DNA of 64,000 nt, from NCBI RefSeq assembly GCF_963576615.1, contig NC_088708.1, positions 5,518,001-5,582,000 on the forward strand. The letters run 5' to 3'. Shown piece after piece: positions 1 through 12,600 of this stretch. How positions within the stretch are numbered: the first letter of the stretch is position 1; every line of letters begins with the position of its first letter. Origin of the DNA: Watersipora subatra (Eukaryota; Bryozoa; Gymnolaemata; Cheilostomatida; Watersiporidae). Under the pieces are notes generated by a model that was not told the origin of the DNA, did not search any database, and was given only the letters and a program-made list of their open reading frames with translations. Both the position numbers and the translations under genes were made by a program.

Positions 1-943
1 GGTGTCGCGGTTTTGGTATATAACCGCACAGACTAAATAAAACTGCTCACCTGACCCTCTAAAGTTAGGAAGTAAAGTACGGCAGGTGCAGTATCGATTC
101 TGGTTCACAGTAAATTACTTTCCCATTTTTGACACTAGGATGTTATGTTTACATATGATAACATGGCAGTGTTTTTTGACCACTGCTTAACCTTGGAATT
201 AATTTATAGCAATAGGTCTTGTATGTCGATGTCATCATCGGGACACATTTTTTTAAATCAAATTGTACTCACACTCAAAACTTACATTTGCATTACCATG
301 CATATGTGGCAGAACAGAGAGTTACACAGACATTACTATGTACTATACCTGGCCATCATACAAGTATTTGTTTTCAGGCCTATTTGGAACACTGCAACTT
401 GGCACAATAAGCTGCCTATACTATAATTCTTATTTTCATAAATTCTGTTTCTCATTTGACATAGTAAGCTACGTGTGAGAGCTTGGTAGATGTACTAAAA
501 CTAGGTTTAATTGATTAAATACCGGTGCAATCATATTCATATCTTAAGAATAATATGGTGTGCAGCATGCTCTTCAAGCTCTTCTACTCATGCTCCTCAG
601 AATGGAATACCTCAGCTTGAAAATACACTTTAAGTTAAGGAATCCTCAGCTCCATCTTTATTCGGATAGTTTTGTTGCATCACTGTTATATGAAGATGTA
701 GCATTATACGTACTGAAAGATTGTTTAAATACCTGGCAATGTTTCTCTGTCTGTTACTAAACACTTATTTCAGTATACTGGAAGGTTGGAATGACTTTAT
801 TGTAGAAGTACTATTGCTTCAACAGCGCACTTGCAATGCTCTTTATCTCCAACATAATTATCTCCATTTATGATAATCCAGTCTGTATTCTTTTTTGTTT
901 TCCTAGTATATCACTGACCCAAAATCTTGTGTTTTTTTCACAG
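1..943. other. Probable intron or upstream DNA of the MORN4-like gene; no exon recognised
   Basis: I found no MORN-type glycine-rich exon or other recognisable coding sequence here. The short open frames at 145-478 and 560-760 have no family resemblance and sit in AT-rich DNA. Because the exon at 944 begins in mid-codon after a good acceptor (TTTTTTCACAG), this stretch is most likely intron, with the 5' exons lying before the window. Confidence 0.5.
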
Positions 944-1448
<505 letters not shown>

Positions 1449-3982
1449 AATGAAATAGCAGACAGCTACAATTTTAACATTTTATGATTGCATGACACTT
1501 TCTACACTATGCACTTTCACTTAGTTATGTTAATGAGTCTGATCACATCTGGATCATTTTTCATAAACAGATAAAAATTAGTAAATTGAGGTCTTGGAGA
1601 TTTGATTATTAGCTCGTAGCGGTATATTTACATTATTTAAGCTTTTCTATATTGAAGGCAGCATATTGTATTTTTACAGCGTTTATTTTAATCAATATCA
1701 TTATGCTGATATTTGACTGACGTGCAATATGTAAACTAGTAGAATTGTGAGCAATGCACGGACCTCAAGACGACTTTGATATTAAATTTTGTTTTGTTTC
1801 ATCTACAATCTCTTTCGAATATCAACTCGTGTCAGAAAGCAGGAAAAATTTCTAATTTCAGTTATTAACCAGTCAGGAAGTAGTTGTTTTATTGCTTAAC
1901 GTTTTTTAGTGTTCACATTATGACGAACCTCTGCAAATTTGAATGCATGTGTGAACTATACAGCTGGAGCAACTTCAATAGATTTGAGCCTTTTTGTTTG
2001 ATTGAGATTATTTTGTTTGCACATAATTGCTAATTGAAATATAATATATATATATAATATATATATCTATATATAATCTGGATATACAGCCCCCCCATAT
2101 ACAGTGGGGGACTGTATATCATTGCTAACCGTTACCAAAACCACAAAAATTTGACTTACAAATATTATAAGCATTCAAGTCTCAAAATGTTAGTCATCAA
2201 TTGGAGTATCCGCTTTTCTTTGGTTTTCTCCAAAGGTTTTTAGATTTAAATTCAACTCATGCTCAACAACTCAACAGCTCAACAAAGTAATAATTATTAT
2301 TAAGTTCTCCTTACTCCTCCTTGTTCAGATTGAGCTTATTAATATTCAGCTTAAGATGTTGAGTTTAAATTAATTAATTAAAACTTTCAATTAACTTTTA
2401 CATCACAAATATTGACTACCCAGTCCAATACTCAGCATGTTTCAGATGAAACAATAGTTCAGAACAGCATACAGTTAGCAGTTGTATCCTCTTAGTTATA
2501 GAAGTACACGACTTCTAACACAGTATCACTATACGTATTTTGCAACAAACAAAATAATTAATATAACTAATATTGTAAAAGTTGTGTTTATGATGAGTTT
2601 ATATGTATATCAAAATTATGGTAGCGTATTATTTCAGCTAATACTTAGCAAGCATTAATGCACATGAACAAACGCATCTAAATTATTCTATGTCAAAGCC
2701 ATACAAGACCAAGACATCCGTAAGTATTGCTATTATTTTGCTGTGCTAACTCTATGATCAAGGCTTCTATTTCATCTTAATAAATTTAATTGAGTCTACT
2801 TTAAGTCCTTTATGCAAGCCATAAACTAATCTTTTTATAAATGTTCATTTGCTGTTACGGTATTTATCTAGTTATCAGAGAACAATTTTCTCTACGAAAG
2901 CAAAGATTTTCTGGTCAATATAGCATAATCCTTCCTCCCAAAGCCTATACTTTTGTATTTTACTTTTTGTACCACCTAGTTTACAAATGCCATTCAATTT
3001 AAAGATGGATTGGTAATGACCAAACTGTCATTGGTTCCTGTACAACAATATTTTACCCTCTTTTATCTCCTAGTACTGTCAAAAATGTCATACACCATAT
3101 CGGAGCGGACACTTTCTGTTAGCATAGGTTTAGTGGCAGCAGCCTTAGCTGAGAGAGTTACGCATAAACAAAGTAGAGAAAGGTATAAGTTTGTCACTCT
3201 TTGATTGCTTGAGCATGCTTTTAGCCAACATTTTGCTTCACAACTTTTCAATGGCTGTCAACTTTTAGGCTAGAGAATTAGTGGAGCAGCAGCCTACCAT
3301 AAAGTGCTCAAAAAAAGTGATTTATTTTATATTAGGATGGACAATATGCTGAAATAATGTTCTAGACCAGAAATTTATGCTGATTCTGAATATCTAGTTT
3401 CTACACTTCTAAACTAGCCACCAGACTAATTATAATGTATTACGTGATACAATAAATTAATAATATAATTTTTATAATTTACAAGTTCGACCAGTACAGA
3501 GCGGGACTGTGATACATCAAACTAGATCCAAATTTGTAGCTAATTTCAAATATCATATTTTGAGATTTCAAAAACGGATGGATTTAAATTTATATTACAT
3601 AATATTATTATGTAAGTTATATGCATAACTTGAAGTATGTATTAAATATAATTGTGAATACCACTCAATTCCATGTGTTTTTGGACCAAAATTTGGAGCT
3701 TGTTCCGAGGATGTAATTGACAATTCTCTCAACTTACCACAACATTTTCATAATGTATTATGTAATACATGAATTTAATGATATAATTTCAAATTTTGCC
3801 AGTTTATCATTTTGGGAAGGCAAAGAGGTTGCAATACATCAATCAAGATCAGAATTTGTAGCATATTTCAGATTTAATATTTATATCTTTCCAAGTTGCA
3901 TAGAGTTTAACATATACACAATATTATATAACCATTTATTTGGATGAACATCCTGTCTTACAGCGACATAAAATGTCTTTCA
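1449..3982. other. 3' flank of MORN4-like gene and intergenic DNA, AT-rich, no gene seen
   Basis: This holds the probable 3' UTR of the MORN4-like gene, then AT-rich DNA. A TA-rich simple repeat lies at 2040-2075, followed at 2081-2120 by an imperfect hairpin (GATATACAG and C-run paired with G-run and CTGTATATC). The segments 3425-3620 and 3740-3935 resemble each other: both contain a TGTATTA-GT-ATACA block, a GATACATCAA/CAATACATCAA block and AATTTGTAGC. They look like an old diverged direct duplication. Short frames at 3010-3204 and 3717-3947 are not recognisable. Confidence 0.5.
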
Positions 3983-6110
3983 TCACACCAGAAGGCGATG
4001 GGTCTGTGTCATCCATGTGATTTTGAGATTTCCATTATACAAAGTCCAGCCATGATTAGTGGGTAGGGGTGGATCAATTGTTGGCTGCACAGCTCTACGC
4101 CATATGGCTGCTTGGTAACCAGCTCTCATTACATGCAGCCTCAATTCATCTTGGGTTGGATGAAGGTTAGCTTGGGAAATCCTTGAGGGCGAGCAATAAA
4201 CCAAATATCTTGCTTCATTGACCTTTTCAGTTGTGTCAATATTATAAAGCCTGCATATGAGTTTCTCTATAGAGTGCTGAGTATCATCACTTACCTCAAA
4301 CTCCAAGCCCAAAGAGCTTAATACATTGATGAACTCAGGGTTCTGATTGAGAAAATTCAGAAAGGATTTCTTTCCCTTTGAATAAAATGCGCTGATACTA
4401 TCACAACCGCTGAGTGCATGTAGACCCAGAAGTGCCTGGTAGTAGGGCGGTGTTAGAATACCTGATACATTTCCAATGTGTATGTATCGCATTCGTTCTT
4501 TCTTCCCACAGAAGTAGTAGAATTGATCTGATGGAAGCTCATGTACGCAGTATATACGAATCATAAACACATCTGTATCTTGACACTTTATCATCACCGT
4601 ACAGTTCGATCCTTTGTCTTCCATGATGGACATTATATGTGCTATCATTCTTGTGTCAGCTTCCTCATGGTCTGATGCTAGACTCACTATATTTTTGTTA
4701 ACTGGTTTTCCCATCAATTTGAAAACTGATTTTGTTGCACTTGGAAGAAAATGCTATGTATACATCAAGATCCTGTTTGATCTGTGCACTGCTCCTCTTT
4801 ACTCAAGAATGGCATAAAGTATTTCCGGTACGTTTCATTGTATGGATCTGATTCTCTGAAAGCATCAATATAAAAAGCAATGAAAAACTTTCACCAATGA
4901 CCACAAAAAGCCCAGAATAATCAGTCTATTTGGCAAGGTAATGTGCCATTGCTAGATAGCTCTATTCTAAGATAATATAAGATATACAGTATATGTTCAA
5001 GTTAGATTGATTGCAGACAAACAAAATGGCTTACCTTTGTACGGCTGGCTGTGTTGTCCTAGTGTCTTGGCGGATGAATTCTCTGAAACATACTTTGTGA
5101 TATCTCACTTCCATAGCTACCAAGTCAGGGTCCTGACCAATTAAATCCAATACCTTTTGTCCATCTGGCCGTCTTCTGGCGGAGTCAATCAGCAATCCTA
5201 TAAAAAAGTGAATGCCAAAAATTTATGTTGTTTGGTTACTTTGGAAGTAATAGAGGGCTGAGTAGGTCGTCATAATTATGCAGCTTATTAGTAACAAGAC
5301 TTGATGCATCACCTGCTGTCAAGGTTTGTGCTTTGACTAGCGTATCTCTTACAGTTTTCTTTCCCGATTTCTTCAACCATTTATCTTCTGACATGATGTA
5401 CAACTGAGGTAAAAGAGGACCAGTTCCTCTAACAGTGCCAAATGACCTTGTTTTTTTTTGTGGTTGTCTAGAATAAACCCATGACACAAATAATCAGTCA
5501 TTGTAACAGTGCATGACTATAACATGGACGGAAGTCACCAACATACCTGCCAACTCTCACGCATTGGGCGTGAGACTCACGCAATCACCCCAAAAAAAAA
5601 TGAAAATACGTGAGATTTTTGCCCCAATTTCCACAATTTTACACATACTATCATTGATACATCAATTGCCCCAAAACCAAATCTCACGCATTGCCCCATT
5701 CTTGGGTTGGCAGGCCTGGTCACCAAACACCATGTAGACTTTCAAATAAGTTAACACAAATGGGGCACAAATGACATTGCTCTGCTCTTACTAAACTTGT
5801 AAAACAATGTGAACATAGAGATTTATTAATGATAAATATATAATTTATGTGTATCACAATGGCAATAAAAACAATGAGGAGCAACACTATTCAGTGCCCA
5901 GTGGTGAAATGGATTGATACCACAGTACCCACCTCTTCAGAGCTGACAGTATCCTCTGCTGATTTTCTCTTCGTATGTCTGGCCTCAGCTCTTTCCAAGA
6001 GTAACTTATTGCAGTATTTTTTGTGGCATGCATAGTGACAGACAAGGTTTGTGTGTGAGTCATGTTCAAGAATGTTTGCTGCAATTACTATGTTAAGTTC
6101 ATCATCCAAC
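3983..6110 (-). pseudogene. Multi-exon gene of the HEEADTR / HALxGCD metazoan repeat-type family, probably decayed
   Basis: Read on the minus strand, pieces of one protein occur in the right order. About 6109-5930 has CHYACHKKYC and a basic stretch. 5467-5313 ends KAQTLTAG. 5197-5035 has RRRPDGQKVLDLIGQDPDLV and YHKVCF. About 4855-4775 has SDPYNETYRKYF. 4753-3983 has SDHEEADTRM, CQDTDVF, GLHALSGCDSISAF and a C-terminal RAGYQAAIW. The junctions 5313/5197 and 5035/4855 keep phase with good GT-AG sites. I know this motif set from large families of uncharacterised proteins in cnidarian, mollusc and echinoderm genomes. The acidic pattern EAD...DTD...CD resembles a PIN/XPG-like nuclease core, which is inference. 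Decay is likely: the stretch between YHKVCF and HEEADTR is much shorter than I expect, the 4775/4753 junction has a stop between the pieces and no good intron, and the 5930/5467 junction does not keep phase. Mobile-element origin is possible; I saw no terminal repeats. Confidence 0.5.
5546..5714. mobile_element. Small MITE with CCTGCCAAC terminal inverted repeats
   Basis: The left end reads CCTGCCAACTCTCACGCA. The right end, reverse-complemented, reads CCTGCCAACCCAAGAATGGG and then a second copy of the TGCGTGAG motif. The element is about 170 bp with no coding capacity and carries internal repeats of CTCACGCA. It sits between two exon-like pieces of the HEEADTR gene on the opposite strand. 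No clear target duplication was found (flanks ACATA and CCTGG). Superfamily not determined. Confidence 0.6.
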
Positions 6111-6605
6111 TCGGTTCACTTCTGTGTGTACCCCTGAGCAGTTTTTCACTGCTGTGCTGTGACTCTAACCAAGGTTTCCCCACAATTTTTCCAAACAATG
6201 GAAGACACAATCCTTATCCTCCATGCTTTTTTAACTCTTAAATGTGAAAACTTGACTCATAGCAGTAATTTCAAACGGAAAAATACCAATTTTCCGAAAT
6301 TTTAGGAGTTGTCCTCTCTCAAAATAAAATCGTCCTAGAACTTCTAAATGTGACCAGTTATAGGTGTAGAAACTATATAATTGAACTCAGCATAAAATTC
6401 TGGCCAAGAATCTGATCTTACTTTATTCTCCATATTTATATAAATAAGAGTGAAAGATAGCTCTAGGCTGCTTCTCCACTAAATAGAGTCTTTCATGAAA
6501 TCTATTGACTGTTAACATGGGTGTGGTTAGTAACAGTATACATACATGCCTAATGCGCTCAAGCAGTGCGCTTGTAAAACAGCTCATTAGAGCAATTAGA
6601 AAAAA

Positions 6606-9600
6606 ATGCTGACAACAAGAAAGATCAAGAAAAACTTTTTTTCATTTGTTTTACCATTTTTGATTATTTTATCTGTAACGACTTACAAAGCAAGCGTCTT
6701 TTATCAAGCACAGCAAATTGCCCAAAACCAGATTGAACATTTTCAGGTAAGTTACATTTACACTATGGGGTTCTGCATAGGTGAAAGAACGGCTTGTGAA
6801 ACTACGATGTCATAAAAGTAGAGAAGAGTTAAATATTTATAATATTTCTGTTATCTTTTACAACATTGTTTGCTATTTTATTGATATACAAAGCAAAAAA
6901 ATTGGCAAAGTCAGTTCTAATTATGACCAGCTTTTTCATGACCTTCCTCACCAACAAATAAACTTTCTCAAAATATTGAATTATCAAGACAGATAAACTT
7001 AGTTCAACATAATCACCTGACATCTTACTTATCATATGTACAGTATTTGGGTTTAAAGTTGCCTAGTCAGGAGTGCCTAGTCAGGAGTACCTAGTCAGGA
7101 GTGCCTAGTCAGGAGTGCCTGTTCTGGTGCAGAAAGGGGTCACAACTCTGTGCTGGTGTTAGACAAACACTGCTCAGCCGCAGTGTCTGGTGACGTCACC
7201 ATTCTCTCATCGTTACTGATAAGCACCACATAGGGTGGTCAGCACTGCATAGGCATTTATTTCTCTGACCTGATTCCTGATAAGCAAAGAGTTGGTGTTA
7301 TAAAAAAGTTTAAACATGTGTTTTGTAATAAGTAATGATCTTTTGGTGTACTTCAACTTGATGTTACTTTGTATGATTTTTGCATTTTTCTCCAACAGCA
7401 TAATAAAGTCAATAAACAGGTGCAGTCTATCTGAAATGCATGCCTTCTATTCAGGTTCATTCTATTTAATATCAAGTACGGCAACGAACAAGAACTTTGC
7501 TGTCTTACGTGAAAAATCGGTTTTATTCTACTGTGGAAAGAGTAGGTCTGGTTGGAACATCGCGCATATCTCCATTTTTCCTACAGTGTTTTTCCTTTAT
7601 GGGTTTATCTCTGACTTTATATCGTGTAGAAAAGCTTTATCACATCATCAACACTTATCTTATATTTGCAGTTTTCAAATGAAAGATCTATCAAAAAGAT
7701 TGAACCTCCTGTTATCTCACAAGCAAACATATCTCGTTCTAATACCGCTGATCGACTGAGGACAAAAACACAACAAATACAATCAGAAAGACAACAGCAA
7801 ATATCAGACATATGCGCCCAAAAAACAGATATGTATGTATTCTAATTTATTTAGGGTTAGGGAGTCACACAAAGCCTATTGGTGGGTTAGGATCAGTAGG
7901 TCGTTGGTTTGAGTCACACAAAGCCTATTGGTGGGTTAGGATCAGTAGGTCGTTGGTTTGAGTCACACAAAGCCTATTGGTGGGTTAGGATCAGTAGGTC
8001 GTTGGTTTGAGTCACACAAAGCCTATTGGTGGGTTAGGATCAGTAGGTCGTTGGTTTGAGTCACACAAAGCCTATTGGTGGGTTAGGATCAGTAGGTCGT
8101 TGGTTTGAGTCACACAAAGCCTATTGGTGGGTTAGGATCAGTAGGTCGTTGGTTTGGGTCACACAAAGCCTATTAGTGGGTTAGGATCAGTAGGTCGTTG
8201 GTTTGAGTCACACAAAGCCTATTGGTGGGTTAGGATCAGTAGGTCGTTGGTTTGAGTCACACAAAGCCTATTAGTGGCTTACGATTAGTAGGTCGTTAGT
8301 TTGAGTCACACAAAGCCTATTGGTGGGTTAGGAAGGGCATCGAACCACAACTGCTCCTGTGCCAAATCTTATGAGCAAACAGTCACAATATATTCCATAC
8401 CAGGCGGAAGACCATTTCCAGTGGCTGTCCCTATCAGAAAAAATTGAAAAAAGAGGAAATATGTATTTTAACTTATATTCTACATGTGATGCTTCACACT
8501 GACTGACTTATAACCCAATAGCTTAATATTGGCAAGAGGATGCAATTGCATGGTGAATATCCTTCGCTAGCCTAATGCTTACGAATTAAGAGATAAAAGC
8601 ATTGAGAAGTCTAGTGTACAAACTCATAAACGAATGTATAAAAAATTCGTACACATTCATACACAAAATTATGTTCTTGATGATTGAGAATTCTGCCTTG
8701 GTACATATTGGTACATTTTGGTTTTACTGTTATTAAATGGCTAACTTGGTGGTGTGTCTTTTTAGCGCTTTAGTTCTCAACATATTTACTATATCTACTC
8801 TTACTGTCAGTTCTCAACATACTTACTATATCTACTCTTACTGTCAGTTCTCAACATACTTATTATATCTACTCTTACTGTCAGTTCTCAACATACTTAT
8901 TATATCTACTCTTACTGTCAGTTCTCAACATATTTACTATATCTACTCTTACTGTCAGTTCTCAACATACTTATTATATCTACTCTTACTGTCAGTTCTC
9001 AACATACTTACTATATCTACTCTTACTGTCAGTTCTCAACATACTTATTATATCTACTCTTACTGTCAGTTCTCAACATATTTACTATATCTACTCTTAC
9101 TGTCAGTTCTCAACATATTTACTATATCTACTCTTACTGTCAGTTCTCAACATATTTACTATATCTACTCTTACTGTCAGTTCTCAACATATTTACTATA
9201 TCTACTCTTACTGTCAGTTCTCAACATACTTACTATATCTACTCTTACTGTCAGTTCTCAACATACTTACTATATCTACTCTTACTGTCAGTTCTCAACA
9301 TACTTATTATATCTACTCTTACTGTCAGTTCTCAACATATTTACTATATCTACTCTTACTGTCAGTTCTCAACATATTTACTATATCTACTCTTACTGTC
9401 AGTTCTCAACATACTTATTATATCTACTCTTACTGTCAGTTCTCAACATATTTACTATATCTACTCTTACTGTCAGTTCTCAACATACTTACTATATCTA
9501 CTCTTACTGTCAGTTCTCAACATACTTATTATATCTACTCTTACTGTCAGTTCTCAACATATTTACTATATCTACTCTTACTGTCAGTTCTCAACATACT

Positions 9601-12600
9601 TATTATATCTACTCTTACTGTCAGTTCTCAACATACTTACTATATCTACTCTTACTGTCAGTTCTCAACATACTTATTATATCTACTCTTACTGTCAGTT
9701 CTCAACATATTTACTATATCTACTCTTACTGTCAGTTCTCAACATATTTACTATATCTACTCTTACTGTCAGTTCTCAACATATTTACTATATCTACTCT
9801 TACTGTCAGTTCTCAACATATTTACTATATCTACTCTTACTGTCAGTTCTCAACATACTTACTATATCTACTCTTACTGTCAGTTCTCAACATACTTACT
9901 ATATCTACTCTTACTGTCAGTTCTCAACATACTTATTATATCTACTCTTACTGTCAGTTCTCAACATATTTACTATATCTACTCTTACTGTCAGTTCTCA
10001 ACATATTTACTATATCTACTCTTACTGTCAGTTCTCAACATACTTATTATATCTACTCTTACTGTCAGTTCTCAACATATTTACTATATCTACTCTTACT
10101 GTCAGTTCTCAACATACTTACTATATCTACTCTTACTGTCAGTTCTCAACATACTTATTATATCTACTCTTACTGTCAGTTCTCAACATACTTATTATAT
10201 CTACTCTTACTGTCAGTTCTCAACATATTTACTATTTCTACTCTTACTGTCAGTTCTCAACATACTTACTATATCTACTCTTACTGTCAGTTCTCAACAT
10301 ACTTATTATATCTACTCTTACTGTCAGTTCTCAACATACTTATTATATCTACTCTTACTGTCAGTTCTCAACATATTTACTATTTCTACTCTTACTGTCA
10401 GTTCTCAACATACTTACTATATCTACTCTTACTGTCAGTTCTCAACATATTTACTATATCTACTCTTACTGTCAGTTCTCAACATACTTATTATATCTAC
10501 TCTTACTGTCAGTTCTCAACATACTTACTATATCTACTCTTACTGTCAGTTCTCAACATACTTACTATATCTACTCTTACTGTCAGTTCTCAACATACTT
10601 ATTATATCTACTCTTACTGTCAGTTCTCAACATATTTACTATTTCTACTCTTACTGTCAGTTCTCAACATACTTACTATATCTACTCTTACTGTCAGTTC
10701 TCAACATACTTACTATATCTACTCTTACTGTCAGTTCTCAACATACTTATTATATCTACTCTTACTGTCAGTTCTCAACATATTTACTATTTCTACTCTT
10801 ACTGTCAGTTCTCAACATACTTACTATATCTACTCTTACTGTCAGTTCTCAACATATTTACTATATCTACTCTTACTGTCAGTTCTCAACATACTTATTA
10901 TATCTACTCTTACTGTCAGTTCTCAACATATTTACTATATCTACTCTTACTGTCAGTTCTCAACATACTTATTATATCTACTCTTACTGTCAGTTCTCAA
11001 CATACTTACTATATCTACTCTTACTGTCAGTTCTCAACATACTTACTATATCTACTCTTACTGTCAGTTCTCAACATACTTATTATATCTACTCTTACTG
11101 TCAGTTCTCAACATACTTATTATATCTACTCTTACTGTCAGTTCTCAACATACTTACTATATCTACTCTTACTGTCAGTTCTCAACATATTTACTATATC
11201 TACTCTTACTGTCAGTTCTCAACATATTTACTATATCTACTCTTACTGTCAGTTCTCAACATACTTACTATATCTACTCTTACTGTCAGTTCTTAACATA
11301 CTTATTATATCTACTCTTACTGTCAGTTCTCAACATACTTACTATATCTACTCTTACTGTCAGTTCTCACCATACTTACTATATCTACTCTTACTGTCAG
11401 CTCTCAACATATTTACTATATCTACTCTTACTGTCAGTTCTCAACATACTTACTATATCTACTCTTACTGTCAGTTCTCAACATATTTACTATATCTACT
11501 CTTACTGTCAGTTCTCAACATACTTACTATATCTACTCTTATTGTCAGTTCTCACCATACTTACTATATCTACTCTTACTGTCAGTTCTCAACATACTTA
11601 CTATATCTACTCTTACTGTCAGTTCTCAACATATTTACTATATCTACTCTTACTGTCAGTTCTCAACATACTTACTATATCTACTCTTACTGTCAGTTCT
11701 CAACATACTTACTATATCTACTCTTACTGTCAGTTCTCAACATACTTACTATATCTACTCTTACTGTCAGTTCTCAACATACTTACTATATCTACTCTTA
11801 CTGTCAGTTCTCAACATACTTACTATATCTACTCTTATTGTCAGTTCTCACCATACTTACTATATCTACTCTTACTGTCAGTTCTCAACATACTTACTAT
11901 ATCTACTCTTACTGTCAGTTCTCAACATACTTACTATATCTACTCTTACTGTCAGTTCTCAACATACTTACTATATCTACTCTTACTGTCAGTTCTCAAC
12001 ATACTTACTATATCTACTCGTACTGTCAGTTCTCAACATACTTACTATGTCTACTCTTATTGTCATCCTCTTTGCACTGAATGGTTCTGTTGTCTTTTGC
12101 CACACTGTTGCAAGCTTTAAAAAAAATGTTAAAGACATTATCCTTTAGATTTGACAACTCTGCTAGACTTCTACATTCTAAACTTATAAGCGCGAGTCTG
12201 ACCTGACTAGTTTTTTTATTTTGTTGCTATATGGATATACATTTTGTTTTAGTTTTTATTTTTATACAAACATTAGTGACTTTTAGATGACTACAAGATA
12301 CACCTAGCTGTGTAGTTATCGGGTATCATTTAACTGATCTGCTTTGAAAACTTGGCAGTTGCAGAATAATATTCTGCTACTGCCAAGTTGCAGAATATTA
12401 TTCTGCAACTTGGCGAACATTACAACATAATATGTACAAAAAATATATTATGCTTTTTGTACATATTATGTTGTATCATTACTGATAACTTTGCATGTTG
12501 TCTTTGCTTTGGGATAAAGGAACTTTGACAACACAGCCCGCTATTTTTCGACATCGTATTGCAGCGCAGGAGCAATGTAAGACAAGATCCATTTTTGACA

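Noticed and set aside
4614-4817. 67-codon plus-strand frame
   Set aside because: Shadow of the minus-strand HEEADTR coding region, which has strong family motifs.
7862-8333. Possible CRISPR array (regular 49-bp repeats)
   Set aside because: Units are contiguous with no unique spacers, and the host is an animal. This is a minisatellite; the same holds for the other arrays.
8737-12120. 1127-codon open frame with a 37-residue repeat (TVSSQHTYYIYSYC type)
   Set aside because: It is read-through of a 37-bp minisatellite without stops inside a sulfotransferase intron. Period in residues equals period in bases, as expected for a non-coding unit that is not a multiple of three.
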